Shown here: positions 22,534-30,134 of the stretch, in pieces | How positions within the stretch are numbered: position 1 is the first letter of the stretch | Layout of the letters: every line of letters begins with the position of its first letter | Source of the DNA: Streptomyces exfoliatus | Lineage (GTDB): Bacteria; Actinomycetota; Actinomycetes; Streptomycetales; Streptomycetaceae | DNA length: 64,000 nucleotides | Direction: 5' to 3' | Assembly (NCBI RefSeq): GCF_000725545.1 | Contig: NZ_JNZP01000006.1 | Location: forward strand, 62,001-126,000 | The notes under the pieces: generated by a model | The model's input: the letters and a program-made list of their open reading frames with translations, nothing else | Told to the model about the DNA's origin: nothing | Database searches by the model: none | Translations under genes and position numbers: made by a program

Positions 22534-23103
22534 CTACGTGTTCTTCCGGCACTGGCCATTCTCGTGTCCGGGCACCCGGACCGCATCCGGGGCGAGCGGC
22601 GGGGCGGTCGTGGGCGCGCTCGCGGGTCCGGCGGCGCCCCGCACCGACTCCTCCCAGAGGGCGAGGCCCGCCTTCAGGAGGTCGCGTACGGCAGCCGCCT
22701 CCTGGGCCGTCCAGGGCTGCGCGCCGTCATCAGCGTCGAAGAACTTCTCGTAGGCGGCGTCGTGGGCCGCGCCCTGGGGCGGAAGCGGTACGGCGACACT
22801 CCGCGCGAGGTCCTCGAAGAAGTTCCAGGCGTCCAGGAGCGGCCCCGGGCGCGCCGTACCGCGACGCGGGTCCTCGGCCCACTCCCGTACGCCTTCGAGG
22901 TCGAGTGTGGCCGGTTCGTCCGCGACGAGGGCCCAGCCGTGCCGGTCGCAGTGGCCCGCGAGCGTCTCGGTGTCGTGGAACGCGAGGAGCCGCCTCCGCC
23001 CGTCGACGGCCACGGTGTCGGGCTCATCCCCGGCTCCGGCCCGCCAGATCAGGTGGAGGTCGCCTCGTCGGGTCGCGATCCGGTACGGGTGGTGATCAGG
23101 CAT
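22534..23103 (-). CDS. Hypothetical protein
   Basis: 189 residues, soluble and acidic. The N-terminal half contains an alternating strand-like region (HPYRIATRRGDLHLIWRAG ... VAVDGRRRLLAFHDTETLAGHCDRHGW). The C-terminal part is helical (DAWNFFEDLARSV ... TAQEAAAVRDLLKAGLALWEE), followed by an Ala/Pro-rich tail. GGGAAAGG lies seven bases before the ATG. No family recognised; co-transcribed with the small gene at 22325-22525. Confidence 0.7.
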   Translation of the reverse strand: MPDHHPYRIATRRGDLHLIWRAGAGDEPDTVAVDGRRRLLAFHDTETLAGHCDRHGWALVADEPATLDLEGVREWAEDPRRGTARPGPLLDAWNFFEDLARSVAVPLPPQGAAHDAAYEKFFDADDGAQPWTAQEAAAVRDLLKAGLALWEESVRGAAGPASAPTTAPPLAPDAVRVPGHENGQCRKNT

Positions 23104-23427
23104 GCGGGGCCTTTCCCAGGCGGCGGGGCGAGTGCCGCGGCGGTTCGTGGGGAGGGCGCCGGCGCCCTCCCCCGGTCATCCTGCCCCGCCGAGGCACCAC
23201 CGAGGCACCACCCGCCCGGCACGACCGAGGGCCCTGCGAGGCCGCCGCCCTCACCTGCGTTGATGGCGGGTTGCGGTCCCCGGTCCGTGCGTTCGTCTCC
23301 GCACCGCCGCATCATCCGCACCACCCGCCCCGGCGACCCCTGCGGCACCCGCGCCGCCGCGGCGAACTCGCGCCACGCCGTGTCATCGCCATGGCGTCGG
23401 CGGGGTGCGGGTTCGACAATGGTGGGG
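23104..23427. other. Divergent intergenic region with a perfect palindrome
   Basis: 324 bases without a supported gene. It holds a perfect 24-base palindrome (arm GGGGAGGGCGCC, 23149-23172) and two adjacent 11-base direct repeats CGAGGCACCAC (23190-23211). Both divergent promoters must lie here, but no convincing -35/-10 pair was identified. Confidence 0.5.
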
Positions 23428-25512
23428 ATGACCGCAGAAGACCGGCCTACGCGCAACGGCGAGATCGGGCCCGCCGAGTGGCTCGCCATGAACCGGACCG
23501 GCAGCTTCGACTGGGATCTCGACACGGGCACCATCGATGTCGACCGGTCCGGGCTGCTGGTCTTCGGGGTGCCCCCGGACGCCTTCGACGGCCGTCCGCT
23601 GACGCTGGTCGAACGCCTGGACCCCGACGAGCGGGCCGCGCTCGACGGTGTCGTACGGCAGGCCGTCACCGGCGGAGAGGTCTCGTACACCGCGCACTTC
23701 CCCATCCCGCAGGACGACGGGCAACCCCATTGGACGCACGTCCAGGCCCGCATCCTGCGCTCGCCCGACGGACGGGCGCGGCGGATCGTCGGCGTCGTGC
23801 GGGACACGACGGCCGAGGTCACGCGCTTCGCCTTCGTCCAGGAGCTGGAGAAGCGCCGCGAGGTCCAGACGAACATCGTCGAGCGGACGACGACGGCGCT
23901 CTCGCGCGCGGTGACCGTGGACGACGTGACGGCCGCGCTGACCGGTCCCGGCGGGCTCGCCAGGCTCGGCGCCGACGGGCTCGCCCTCGGACTCGTCGAG
24001 AACGGCTCGCTCAACATCATCGCGCTCAGCGGCGAGTCCCTCGACGTGCTCAACGACTTCCGGATCCGCCGCCTCGACCGGGGACTCCCCCTGGCGGAGG
24101 CCGTCCTGAGCGGGCGGCCCCGCTTCGTCTCGTCCTTCCCGTCGCTCGGGCGCGACTTCCCCGAACTCGCCCCGTACCTGGAGCGGCTCGAGTTCCGGGC
24201 CGCCTGCTACCTGCCGCTGGTGGCGCAGGCGCGCTCCCTCGGCGGCATGGCCCTGTTCTACCGGGGCCGCACCTCGTTCAACGCCGACGAGCGCAACCTC
24301 GCGCTCGGCCTCGCGGCCATCGTCGCCCAGTCGCTCCAGCGGGCGATCCTCTTCGACGAGGAGCGGGAGCTCGCGACGGGGCTCCAGGCGACGATGCTGC
24401 CGCGCCGGATCCCGGCGATCACCGGCGGCGAGATCGCCGTGCGCTACCACGCGGCCTGGAGCGGCCGGCAGGTGGGCGGCGACTGGTACGACGTGATCCC
24501 GCTGCCCAGGGGCCGGGTCGGGATCGTCGTCGGCGACGTCCAGGGCCACGACACCCACGCCGCCGCCATCATGGGACAGCTGCGGATCGCCCTGCGCGCG
24601 TACGCCGGTGAGGGGCACGCCCCGTCGACGGTCCTCGCACGGGCCTCCCGGTTCCTCGCCGAGCTGGACACCAACCGCTTCGCCACCTGTACGTACGCCC
24701 AGGTGGACCTGGGCAGCGGCACGCTGCGCGCGGTGCGTGCCGGGCATCTGGGGCCGCTGATCCGGCACACCGACGGCCGGGTGGGGCAGCCCAAGCTGCG
24801 GGGCGGGCTGCCGCTGGGGCTCGCGACGGTGTTCGGCGACGAGGAGTTCCCGGAGACCCGGCTCGACCTCGTGCCCGGCGAGACCCTCGTCCTGTGCACG
24901 GACGGGCTCGTCGAGCAGCCGGGCTCGGACATCGAGGCCGGTCTCGCCGCGCTGTCGGAGGCGATCAAGAGCGGCCCGCCGCAGGCGGAGGCGCTCGCCG
25001 ACCACCTCTCCGAGCGGCTGTGGGAGCGCTGGGGCTCGGGCGACGACGTGGCGCTGCTCGTGCTGCGGCGCAGTCCCGACCCGGGCACGCCGAAGGCGCC
25101 GCGCATCCACCAGTACATCCATCAGGCCGATCCGCAGGGCCTCTCGGACGCGCGCGCGGCCGTCGGGCAGGCGCTGCGGGACTGGGGCATGCCGGAACTG
25201 GCCGACGACTCCGAACTGTTGACGGGCGAGCTGCTCGTCAACGTGCTCCTGCACACCGAGGGCGGCGCGGTGCTGACCCTCGAGGTGCTGCCCGAGCCGG
25301 TGCGGCGGGTACGGCTCTCGGTGCAGGACCGGTCGAGCGCCTGGCCCCGGCGGCGTACCCCCGGCGAGGCCGCCACTTCGGGGCGGGGGCTGCTGCTGCT
25401 CGACGCGCTGGCCGCCCGGTGGGGGGTCGAACCGCGCGGCGAGGGCAAGGCGGTGTGGTGCGAGATCGGCCCGGCACCGGTGCCGGCCGACGCCTCGGCG
25501 AACGGTTCCTGA
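23428..25512 (+). CDS. PAS-GAF-PPM phosphatase with HATPase domain (SpoIIE type)
   Basis: About 694 residues in four modules: PAS (residues 10-130), GAF (about 140-300, including VERTTTALSRAVTVDDV), a PPM/SpoIIE Ser/Thr phosphatase (about 310-540) with metal-site motifs VGGDWYDVIPL, VVGDVQGHD, TDGLVEQ and GDDVALLVL, and a C-terminal HATPase_c anti-sigma-like domain (about 560-690, ELLVNVLLHTEG and SGRGLLLLDALAARWG). Such proteins both phosphorylate and dephosphorylate anti-sigma-factor antagonists, linking a sensed signal to sigma-factor release. ATG at 23428 is the best estimate; ATG at 23419 is possible and neither has a strong ribosome site. Confidence 0.88.
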   Translation: MTAEDRPTRNGEIGPAEWLAMNRTGSFDWDLDTGTIDVDRSGLLVFGVPPDAFDGRPLTLVERLDPDERAALDGVVRQAVTGGEVSYTAHFPIPQDDGQPHWTHVQARILRSPDGRARRIVGVVRDTTAEVTRFAFVQELEKRREVQTNIVERTTTALSRAVTVDDVTAALTGPGGLARLGADGLALGLVENGSLNIIALSGESLDVLNDFRIRRLDRGLPLAEAVLSGRPRFVSSFPSLGRDFPELAPYLERLEFRAACYLPLVAQARSLGGMALFYRGRTSFNADERNLALGLAAIVAQSLQRAILFDEERELATGLQATMLPRRIPAITGGEIAVRYHAAWSGRQVGGDWYDVIPLPRGRVGIVVGDVQGHDTHAAAIMGQLRIALRAYAGEGHAPSTVLARASRFLAELDTNRFATCTYAQVDLGSGTLRAVRAGHLGPLIRHTDGRVGQPKLRGGLPLGLATVFGDEEFPETRLDLVPGETLVLCTDGLVEQPGSDIEAGLAALSEAIKSGPPQAEALADHLSERLWERWGSGDDVALLVLRRSPDPGTPKAPRIHQYIHQADPQGLSDARAAVGQALRDWGMPELADDSELLTGELLVNVLLHTEGGAVLTLEVLPEPVRRVRLSVQDRSSAWPRRRTPGEAATSGRGLLLLDALAARWGVEPRGEGKAVWCEIGPAPVPADASANGS

Positions 25513-25523
25513 GGAGGGACGTC

Positions 25524-26549
25524 ATGGACCCTGTGGCCGCCCTGAACCGGATCGCGTTCCTCCTCGAACGGGCGCAGGCGCCCGGCTACCGGGCGAAGGC
25601 GTTCCGTACGGCCGCCACCGCGGTCGCCGGCCTGCCGGAGGGCGAGGCGGCCCGGCGGGCCGGCGCCGGCACCCTGGAGGCCGTGAAGGGGCTCGGGCCC
25701 AAGACGGCGGCTGTGGTGCGCGAGGCGCTGGCGGGTCAGGTGCCGGAGTACCTGGCCCGGCTGGAGGCGGAGCTGCAGGAGTCCCTGCGCTCCGGCGGGC
25801 CGGGGAGCGGCGGTGAGGCGCTGCGGGCGGCACTGCGCGGAGACTGCCACCTCCACTCGGACTGGTCCGACGGCGGCGCCACGATCGAGGACATGGGGCG
25901 TGCGGCGGCGGAGCTCGGCCACGAGTGGGCGGTGCTCACCGACCACTCGCCCCGGCTCACGGTGGCGCGGGGGCTCTCGCCGGACCGGCTGCGGGAACAG
26001 CTCGACGTGGTGGCCCGGCTGAACGAGGAGTGGGCGCCGTTCCGTCTGCTGACCGGGATCGAGTGCGACATCCTGGAGGACGGCTCGCTCGACCAGGAGC
26101 CCGAACTGCTTCAACGCCTGGACCTGGTGGTCGGTTCGGTCCATTCGAAGCTGCGGATGGACGCGCGGTCCATGACCCGGCGGCTCGAACGGGCGGTGCG
26201 CGACCCGCTGATGGACGTGCTCGGGCACTGCACGGGCCGGCTCGTGGCGGGCGGACGTCTGCGTCCGGAGTCCGAGTTCGACGCGGAGCGGGTGTTCGCC
26301 GCGTGCGCGGAGGCGGGTACGGCCGTCGAGATCAACAGCCGCCCCGAGCGGCTCGATCCGCCTCGGCGGCTGCTGCGGCTCGCGGTTGCGGCGGGCACGT
26401 ACTTCGCGGTGGACACGGACGCGCACGCGCCCGGGCAGCTGGAGTGGCAGATCCTGGGCTGCGCGCGGGCCGAGGAGTGCGGGGTTCCGGAGGACCGGGT
26501 GATCAACACCTGGCCCGCGGAACGGCTGCTGGAGTGGGCACAGGCCTGA
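25524..26549 (+). CDS. PHP-domain phosphoesterase with helix-hairpin-helix
   Basis: 341 residues. An N-terminal region resembles the helix-hairpin-helix part of DNA polymerase X (GTLEAVKGLGPKTAAVVREAL). It is followed by a PHP domain (about residues 107-341) with metal-binding motifs DCHLHSDWSDGG, TDHSPRL, GIECDI, VGSVHSK, GHCTGR and DTDAHAP. It corresponds to the C-terminal half of bacterial family X polymerases without the polymerase domain; a metal-dependent phosphoesterase is likely. GAGGAGGG lies five bases before the ATG, 11 bases after the phosphatase stop. Confidence 0.85.
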   Translation: MDPVAALNRIAFLLERAQAPGYRAKAFRTAATAVAGLPEGEAARRAGAGTLEAVKGLGPKTAAVVREALAGQVPEYLARLEAELQESLRSGGPGSGGEALRAALRGDCHLHSDWSDGGATIEDMGRAAAELGHEWAVLTDHSPRLTVARGLSPDRLREQLDVVARLNEEWAPFRLLTGIECDILEDGSLDQEPELLQRLDLVVGSVHSKLRMDARSMTRRLERAVRDPLMDVLGHCTGRLVAGGRLRPESEFDAERVFAACAEAGTAVEINSRPERLDPPRRLLRLAVAAGTYFAVDTDAHAPGQLEWQILGCARAEECGVPEDRVINTWPAERLLEWAQA

Positions 26550-26731
26550 GGAACGAGGTCAGGCGGGCAGCCGGCCAGAGGAACGGGGGCAGGCGGGCAG
26601 CCGGCCAGAGGAACGGGGGCAGGCGGGCAGCCGGCCTGAAGGGACCGGGTCAGGTGTGTACGGCCTGAGGGGACCGGGTCAGGCGGGCAACTGGCCTGAC
26701 GGGTCCGGGTCGGGTGCGCACGGCCTGGGGT
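26550..26731. repeat. 30-bp tandem repeat array
   Basis: Three near-identical 30-base units (26550-26579, 26580-26609, 26610-26639) begin GGAACG and contain CAGGCGGGCAGCCGGCC. Three or four degenerate units of 29-31 bases continue to about 26731. The array starts directly after the PHP gene stop, and its GGCCTGA motif also forms that gene's last codons. It fills the gap between two convergent genes. Confidence 0.75.
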
Positions 26732-26737
26732 GATCGG

Positions 26738-28135
26738 TCAGGCGCGCTGCCAGACCGTCGTCGCGTTGCAGAACTCGCGGATGCCGTGGCCGGAGAGCTC
26801 GCGGCCGTATCCCGAGCGCTTGACCCCACCGAAGGGCAGCGCCGGGTGGGAGGCGGTCATGCCGTTCACGAAGACGCCGCCGGCCTCCAGGTCCCGTACG
26901 AAGAAGTCGAGTTCTTCCGAGGAGCGGGTCCAGACGTTGGAGCTGAGCCCGAACGGGGAGTCGTTGGCGACGGCCACGGCCTCCTCGATGTCGGTGACCG
27001 GATAGACCGTGGCGACCGGTCCGAAGGCCTCCTCGTGATGGATCCGCATCTGCGGCGTGATGCCGGTGAGGACGGTGGGCCGGTAGTACCAGCCGTTCCG
27101 CAGCTCCGGCGACTCGGGACGGTGGCCGCCGCACAGGACCGTGGCGCCCCGCCGTACCGCGTCGTCGACGAGTTCCTCCAGATCGGCCCTGCCCCGTTCG
27201 GTGGCGAGGGGGCCGACGTCGGTGGACTGGTCGAGGGGGTCACCGACGGTCAGGGCGTTCATGGCCGCCGTGAAGCGCTCGGAGAAGTCGTCGTACACGT
27301 CCTGGTGGACGATGAACCGCTTCGCGGCGATGCAGGACTGCCCGTTGTTCTGCACGCGCGCGGTGACGGCGGTCTTCACGGCGCCGACGACGTCGGCGGA
27401 GGGCATGACGATGTACGGGTCGCTGCCGCCGAGCTCCAGGACGGTCTTCTTCACCTCGTCGCCCGCGACGGCGGCGACGGCCCGGCCCGCCGGTTCGCTG
27501 CCGGTGAGGGTGGCGGCGACGACCCGGGGGTCGCGCAGCACGCCCTCGACGTCGCCGGAGCCGATGAGGAGCGCCTGGAAGCAGCCCTCGGGGTAGCCGG
27601 CGCGGCGGAAGAGGTCACCGAGGTAGAGCGCGGTCCGCGGCACGTTGGAGGCGTGCTTGAGGAGGCCCGTGTTGCCCGCCATGAGCGCGGGCGCGGCGAA
27701 GCGGATCACCTGCCAGAGCGGGAAGTTCCAGGGCATGACGGCGAGGATCGGTCCCAGGGGCCGGTAGTGGACGCGGGCCACGTCCGCGCCGGAGTCCTGG
27801 ACGTCGCTCTCCGCCGGGTGTTCGTCGGCGAGGAGTTCCTCCGCGTTCCCCGCGTACCAGCGCATGGCCTTGGCGCACTTGCCGGCCTCCGCGCGGGCGG
27901 CCGCGATCGGCTTGCCCATCTCGACGGTCATGGTGCGGGCGATGTCCTCGGTGTCCTCGTCGAGGAGCGTGGCGGCGGCACGCATGAGGCGGGCGCGCTC
28001 GGCGAAGGAGGTCGTGCGGTACTGGCGGTACGCCTCGTGCGCGGCGGCGATCCGCCGCTCGACCTCCTCGGGCCCGTGGGCCTCGTAGGTGCGCAGCGTC
28101 TCGCCGGTCGCGGGGTTCACGGTCGCGATGCCCAT
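26738..28135 (-). CDS. NAD(P)-dependent aldehyde dehydrogenase, succinate-semialdehyde type
   Basis: 465 residues of the aldehyde dehydrogenase superfamily. General base Glu is in LELGGSDPYIV and the catalytic Cys is in NNGQSCIAAKR. Further motifs are PWNFPLWQVIR, GSEPAGRAVA, EEAFGPVATVY and LPFGGVKRSGYGRE. It starts MGIATVNPATGETL as in GabD-type succinate-semialdehyde dehydrogenases. ATG at 28135 has AGGAGGAGG about six bases before it. Substrate preference within the GabD class is inference. Confidence 0.88.
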   Translation of the reverse strand: MGIATVNPATGETLRTYEAHGPEEVERRIAAAHEAYRQYRTTSFAERARLMRAAATLLDEDTEDIARTMTVEMGKPIAAARAEAGKCAKAMRWYAGNAEELLADEHPAESDVQDSGADVARVHYRPLGPILAVMPWNFPLWQVIRFAAPALMAGNTGLLKHASNVPRTALYLGDLFRRAGYPEGCFQALLIGSGDVEGVLRDPRVVAATLTGSEPAGRAVAAVAGDEVKKTVLELGGSDPYIVMPSADVVGAVKTAVTARVQNNGQSCIAAKRFIVHQDVYDDFSERFTAAMNALTVGDPLDQSTDVGPLATERGRADLEELVDDAVRRGATVLCGGHRPESPELRNGWYYRPTVLTGITPQMRIHHEEAFGPVATVYPVTDIEEAVAVANDSPFGLSSNVWTRSSEELDFFVRDLEAGGVFVNGMTASHPALPFGGVKRSGYGRELSGHGIREFCNATTVWQRA

Positions 28136-28249
28136 GACCTGCCTCCTCCTGCCTTCGGCCCCCGTCTGCAACCTTCCGCGCCAAGCACGGCGGAACGCAA
28201 GAGGGGCGGGGCGGTGGGGTGACCGGGGCCGGGAGGGGACACACGCGCG

Positions 28250-28909
28250 TCAGGCGGTCAGCCAGGTCAGGGCGCCGGAGAGGTGCGCGCGGAACGCCGG
28301 GTCGCGGTACGTCTCCGGAGCGTGCCCGAGGGCGGTGAAGAAGAAGCGGCCCCGGTCGACCTCGCGGCACCAGACGAGCGGGTGGTCGGCTCCGTGGGTG
28401 CCGCCGCGGTAGGTGGTCTCGTCGGCGCGGGCGAGGACCCGTACGCCGCTCGCCCGCGGGTCGGACGTGAAGTTGTACCACTCGTCGGTCCAGGCCCAGC
28501 GGGCCGCGAGGGGGGCGGTCGCCGGGTGGTCGTGGTCGTCGACGAGGACCAGGCCCGGCTGGATCTCGGGGTGGCCGTCGAAGCGGGTGCCGAGCAGCTC
28601 TCCGTAGAAGGGCCAGTCCGGCTCGGCGTTCGCCGCCGCGTGGACGGCGAGGAGGGCGCCGCCCCTCCTCAGGTACGCCTCGAAGGCGTCGCGTCCCTCG
28701 GGTGTCAGGACGGTGCCGGTCGTGGAGATCAGTACGACGACGGCGCACCGGGCAAGCCGCTCGGGGGTGAAGGCGCCCGGGTCCTCGGTGACCTCTGCGG
28801 CCCACCCCAGCTCCTCGGCCAGCTCCGTGAGCGCGGCGGCGCCGTCGGGGATCGAGTCGTGGCGGTAGCCCGTGGTGCGGGTGTAGATCAGGACGTGGGC
28901 GGTGGGCAC
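28250..28909 (-). CDS. ThuA domain protein
   Basis: 219 residues covering one ThuA (trehalose-utilisation-like, glutamine-amidotransferase fold) domain: HVLIYTRTTGYRHDSIPDG, LISTTGTVLTPEGRDAFEAYLRRGGALLAVHAAAN, WTDEWYNF and HPLVWCREVDRGRFFFTALGH. GTG at 28909 has GGAG eight bases upstream and yields the family N-terminus; longer frames extend into the promoter. Enzymatic function is unproven for the family, which is usually linked to sugar metabolism. Confidence 0.82.
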   Translation of the reverse strand: MPTAHVLIYTRTTGYRHDSIPDGAAALTELAEELGWAAEVTEDPGAFTPERLARCAVVVLISTTGTVLTPEGRDAFEAYLRRGGALLAVHAAANAEPDWPFYGELLGTRFDGHPEIQPGLVLVDDHDHPATAPLAARWAWTDEWYNFTSDPRASGVRVLARADETTYRGGTHGADHPLVWCREVDRGRFFFTALGHAPETYRDPAFRAHLSGALTWLTA

Positions 28910-29213
28910 GCGGTGACTCCAGGTGAGGGCTGGGCGGGTGGGTGCCGGGCGGGGTGGGTGGGTGCCGGTCTGGTCGGGGGCGGCGGGGTCAGGTCGGACC
29001 GTACGGCGACCGGAACCGCACGGGAGGCGGAAAGCGCTTTCTACCCCCACCCGCGCCCGACCGTAGCCACCGCCCACCCACGGCCGCAACCCCGAACCGG
29101 AAGCGCGGCCCGCCCGTCACGGACGCCCACGGCGTGCCGATCCATTGTCGTATCGGATACATCTCAGTATCTTTTGGCGCGCCAGGGACCCGCCCGCTCA
29201 CCGAGGAGCAGCC
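28910..29213. other. Divergent intergenic region
   Basis: 304 bases without a gene, between the ThuA protein (minus) and the class II aldolase (plus). It contains the GTATC half-site cluster near the aldolase start and otherwise only GC-rich, weakly repetitive sequence (GGTGGGTGCCGG-like motifs near 28940-28980). Confidence 0.6.
29150..29171. promoter_or_regulatory. GTATC/GATAC operator cluster
   Basis: Three half sites: GTATC (29150-29154), GATAC (29156-29160) and GTATC (29167-29171). The first two form GTATC-G-GATAC; the last two form GATAC-N6-GTATC. They lie 43-64 bases before the aldolase ATG, at promoter distance. TetR-type binding is likely. Confidence 0.45.
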
Positions 29214-30020
29214 ATGAACACCGTGCCGCCCGCGCTCGCCGCCGCCGTCGGGCCCCTGCCCGAGGGGGTCGTCCTGCCGCTGCCGCCCACCTTCGGCTCC
29301 GTCGAGGAGGAGCGCCGGTACCGCAAGGAGCAGCTCGCCGCCGGGTTCCGGATCTTCGGGAGGCTCGGCTTCTCGGAGGGCGTCGCGGGGCACATCACCG
29401 TCCGCGACCCCGGTGATCCGAACGCCTTCTGGGTCAACCCGTTCGGGATGAGCTTCGGTCAGATCAAGGCTTCCGACCTGATCCTGGTCGACCACGACGG
29501 GACCGTGATCGAAGGGCGCCGGCCCGTGAACCGGGCCGCGTTCGTCATCCACTCCCGGGTCCACGCCGCCCGGCCCGACGCGGTCGCCGCCGCGCACTCG
29601 CACTCCCTGTACGGCAAGGCGTTCTCCAGCCTCGGCATCCCCCTCGACCCGATCACCCAGGACGCCTGCGCGTTCTTCGAGGACCACGGGATCTACGACG
29701 ACTACCGGGGCGTCGTGAACGAGACCGAGGAGGGCGAGCGCGTCGCCAAGGCCCTCGGCGACCACAAGGCGGTCATCCTCAAGAACCACGGCCTGCTCAC
29801 GGTCGGCCACTCCGTCGCCGAAGCCGTGTGGTGGTTCGTCACCATGGAGCGGTCCTGCCAGGCACAGCTCCTCGCGATGGCGGCGGGCACCCCGCAGCTC
29901 ATCGACCGCGAGACGGCCCTGCTCACCCGCGGCCAGGTCGGCGGCCACCTCGCCGGCTGGTTCCAGGCGCGACCGTTGTGGGATCAGATCACCGCGTCCG
30001 ACCCGGACCTCTTCGACTGA
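29214..30020 (+). CDS. Class II aldolase/adducin family protein
   Basis: 268 residues. The zinc-binding pattern of the class II aldolase/epimerase family is present: AGHITVRDPG, the HSHSLYGKAF pair of histidines, and KNHGLLTVGHSV for the third. FGQIKASDLILVD and EDHGIYDDYRG are also typical. This subgroup, often annotated as an adducin-like protein, has no fixed substrate. GAGGAG lies five bases before the ATG. A strong terminator follows. Confidence 0.87.
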   Translation: MNTVPPALAAAVGPLPEGVVLPLPPTFGSVEEERRYRKEQLAAGFRIFGRLGFSEGVAGHITVRDPGDPNAFWVNPFGMSFGQIKASDLILVDHDGTVIEGRRPVNRAAFVIHSRVHAARPDAVAAAHSHSLYGKAFSSLGIPLDPITQDACAFFEDHGIYDDYRGVVNETEEGERVAKALGDHKAVILKNHGLLTVGHSVAEAVWWFVTMERSCQAQLLAMAAGTPQLIDRETALLTRGQVGGHLAGWFQARPLWDQITASDPDLFD

Positions 30021-30065
30021 CCCCGGTAGCGCGAAGGCGGGACAGGCCCGCAGTCGATCGCGCAG

Positions 30066-30106
30066 AAGGGCCCCGACCCTGCCGAGGCGTGCGGGTCGGG
30101 GCCCTT
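30066..30106. terminator. Bidirectional terminator
   Basis: A perfect 14-bp stem AAGGGCCCCGACCC / GGGTCGGGGCCCTT with a 13-base loop, placed between the convergent stops at 30020 and 30135. Confidence 0.85.
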
Positions 30107-30134
30107 CCGTCAGGCGTGTAGGTGCCTGTTCAGG

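Noticed and set aside
22564..23427. An N-terminal extension of the PAS-GAF-PPM protein
   Set aside because: The upstream frame is antisense to the small unknown gene at 22534-23103 and has no domain; the PAS domain begins just after the ATG at 23428.
26550..26731. CRISPR array
   Set aside because: The 30-bp units are contiguous with no unique spacers between them, so this is a tandem repeat rather than a CRISPR.
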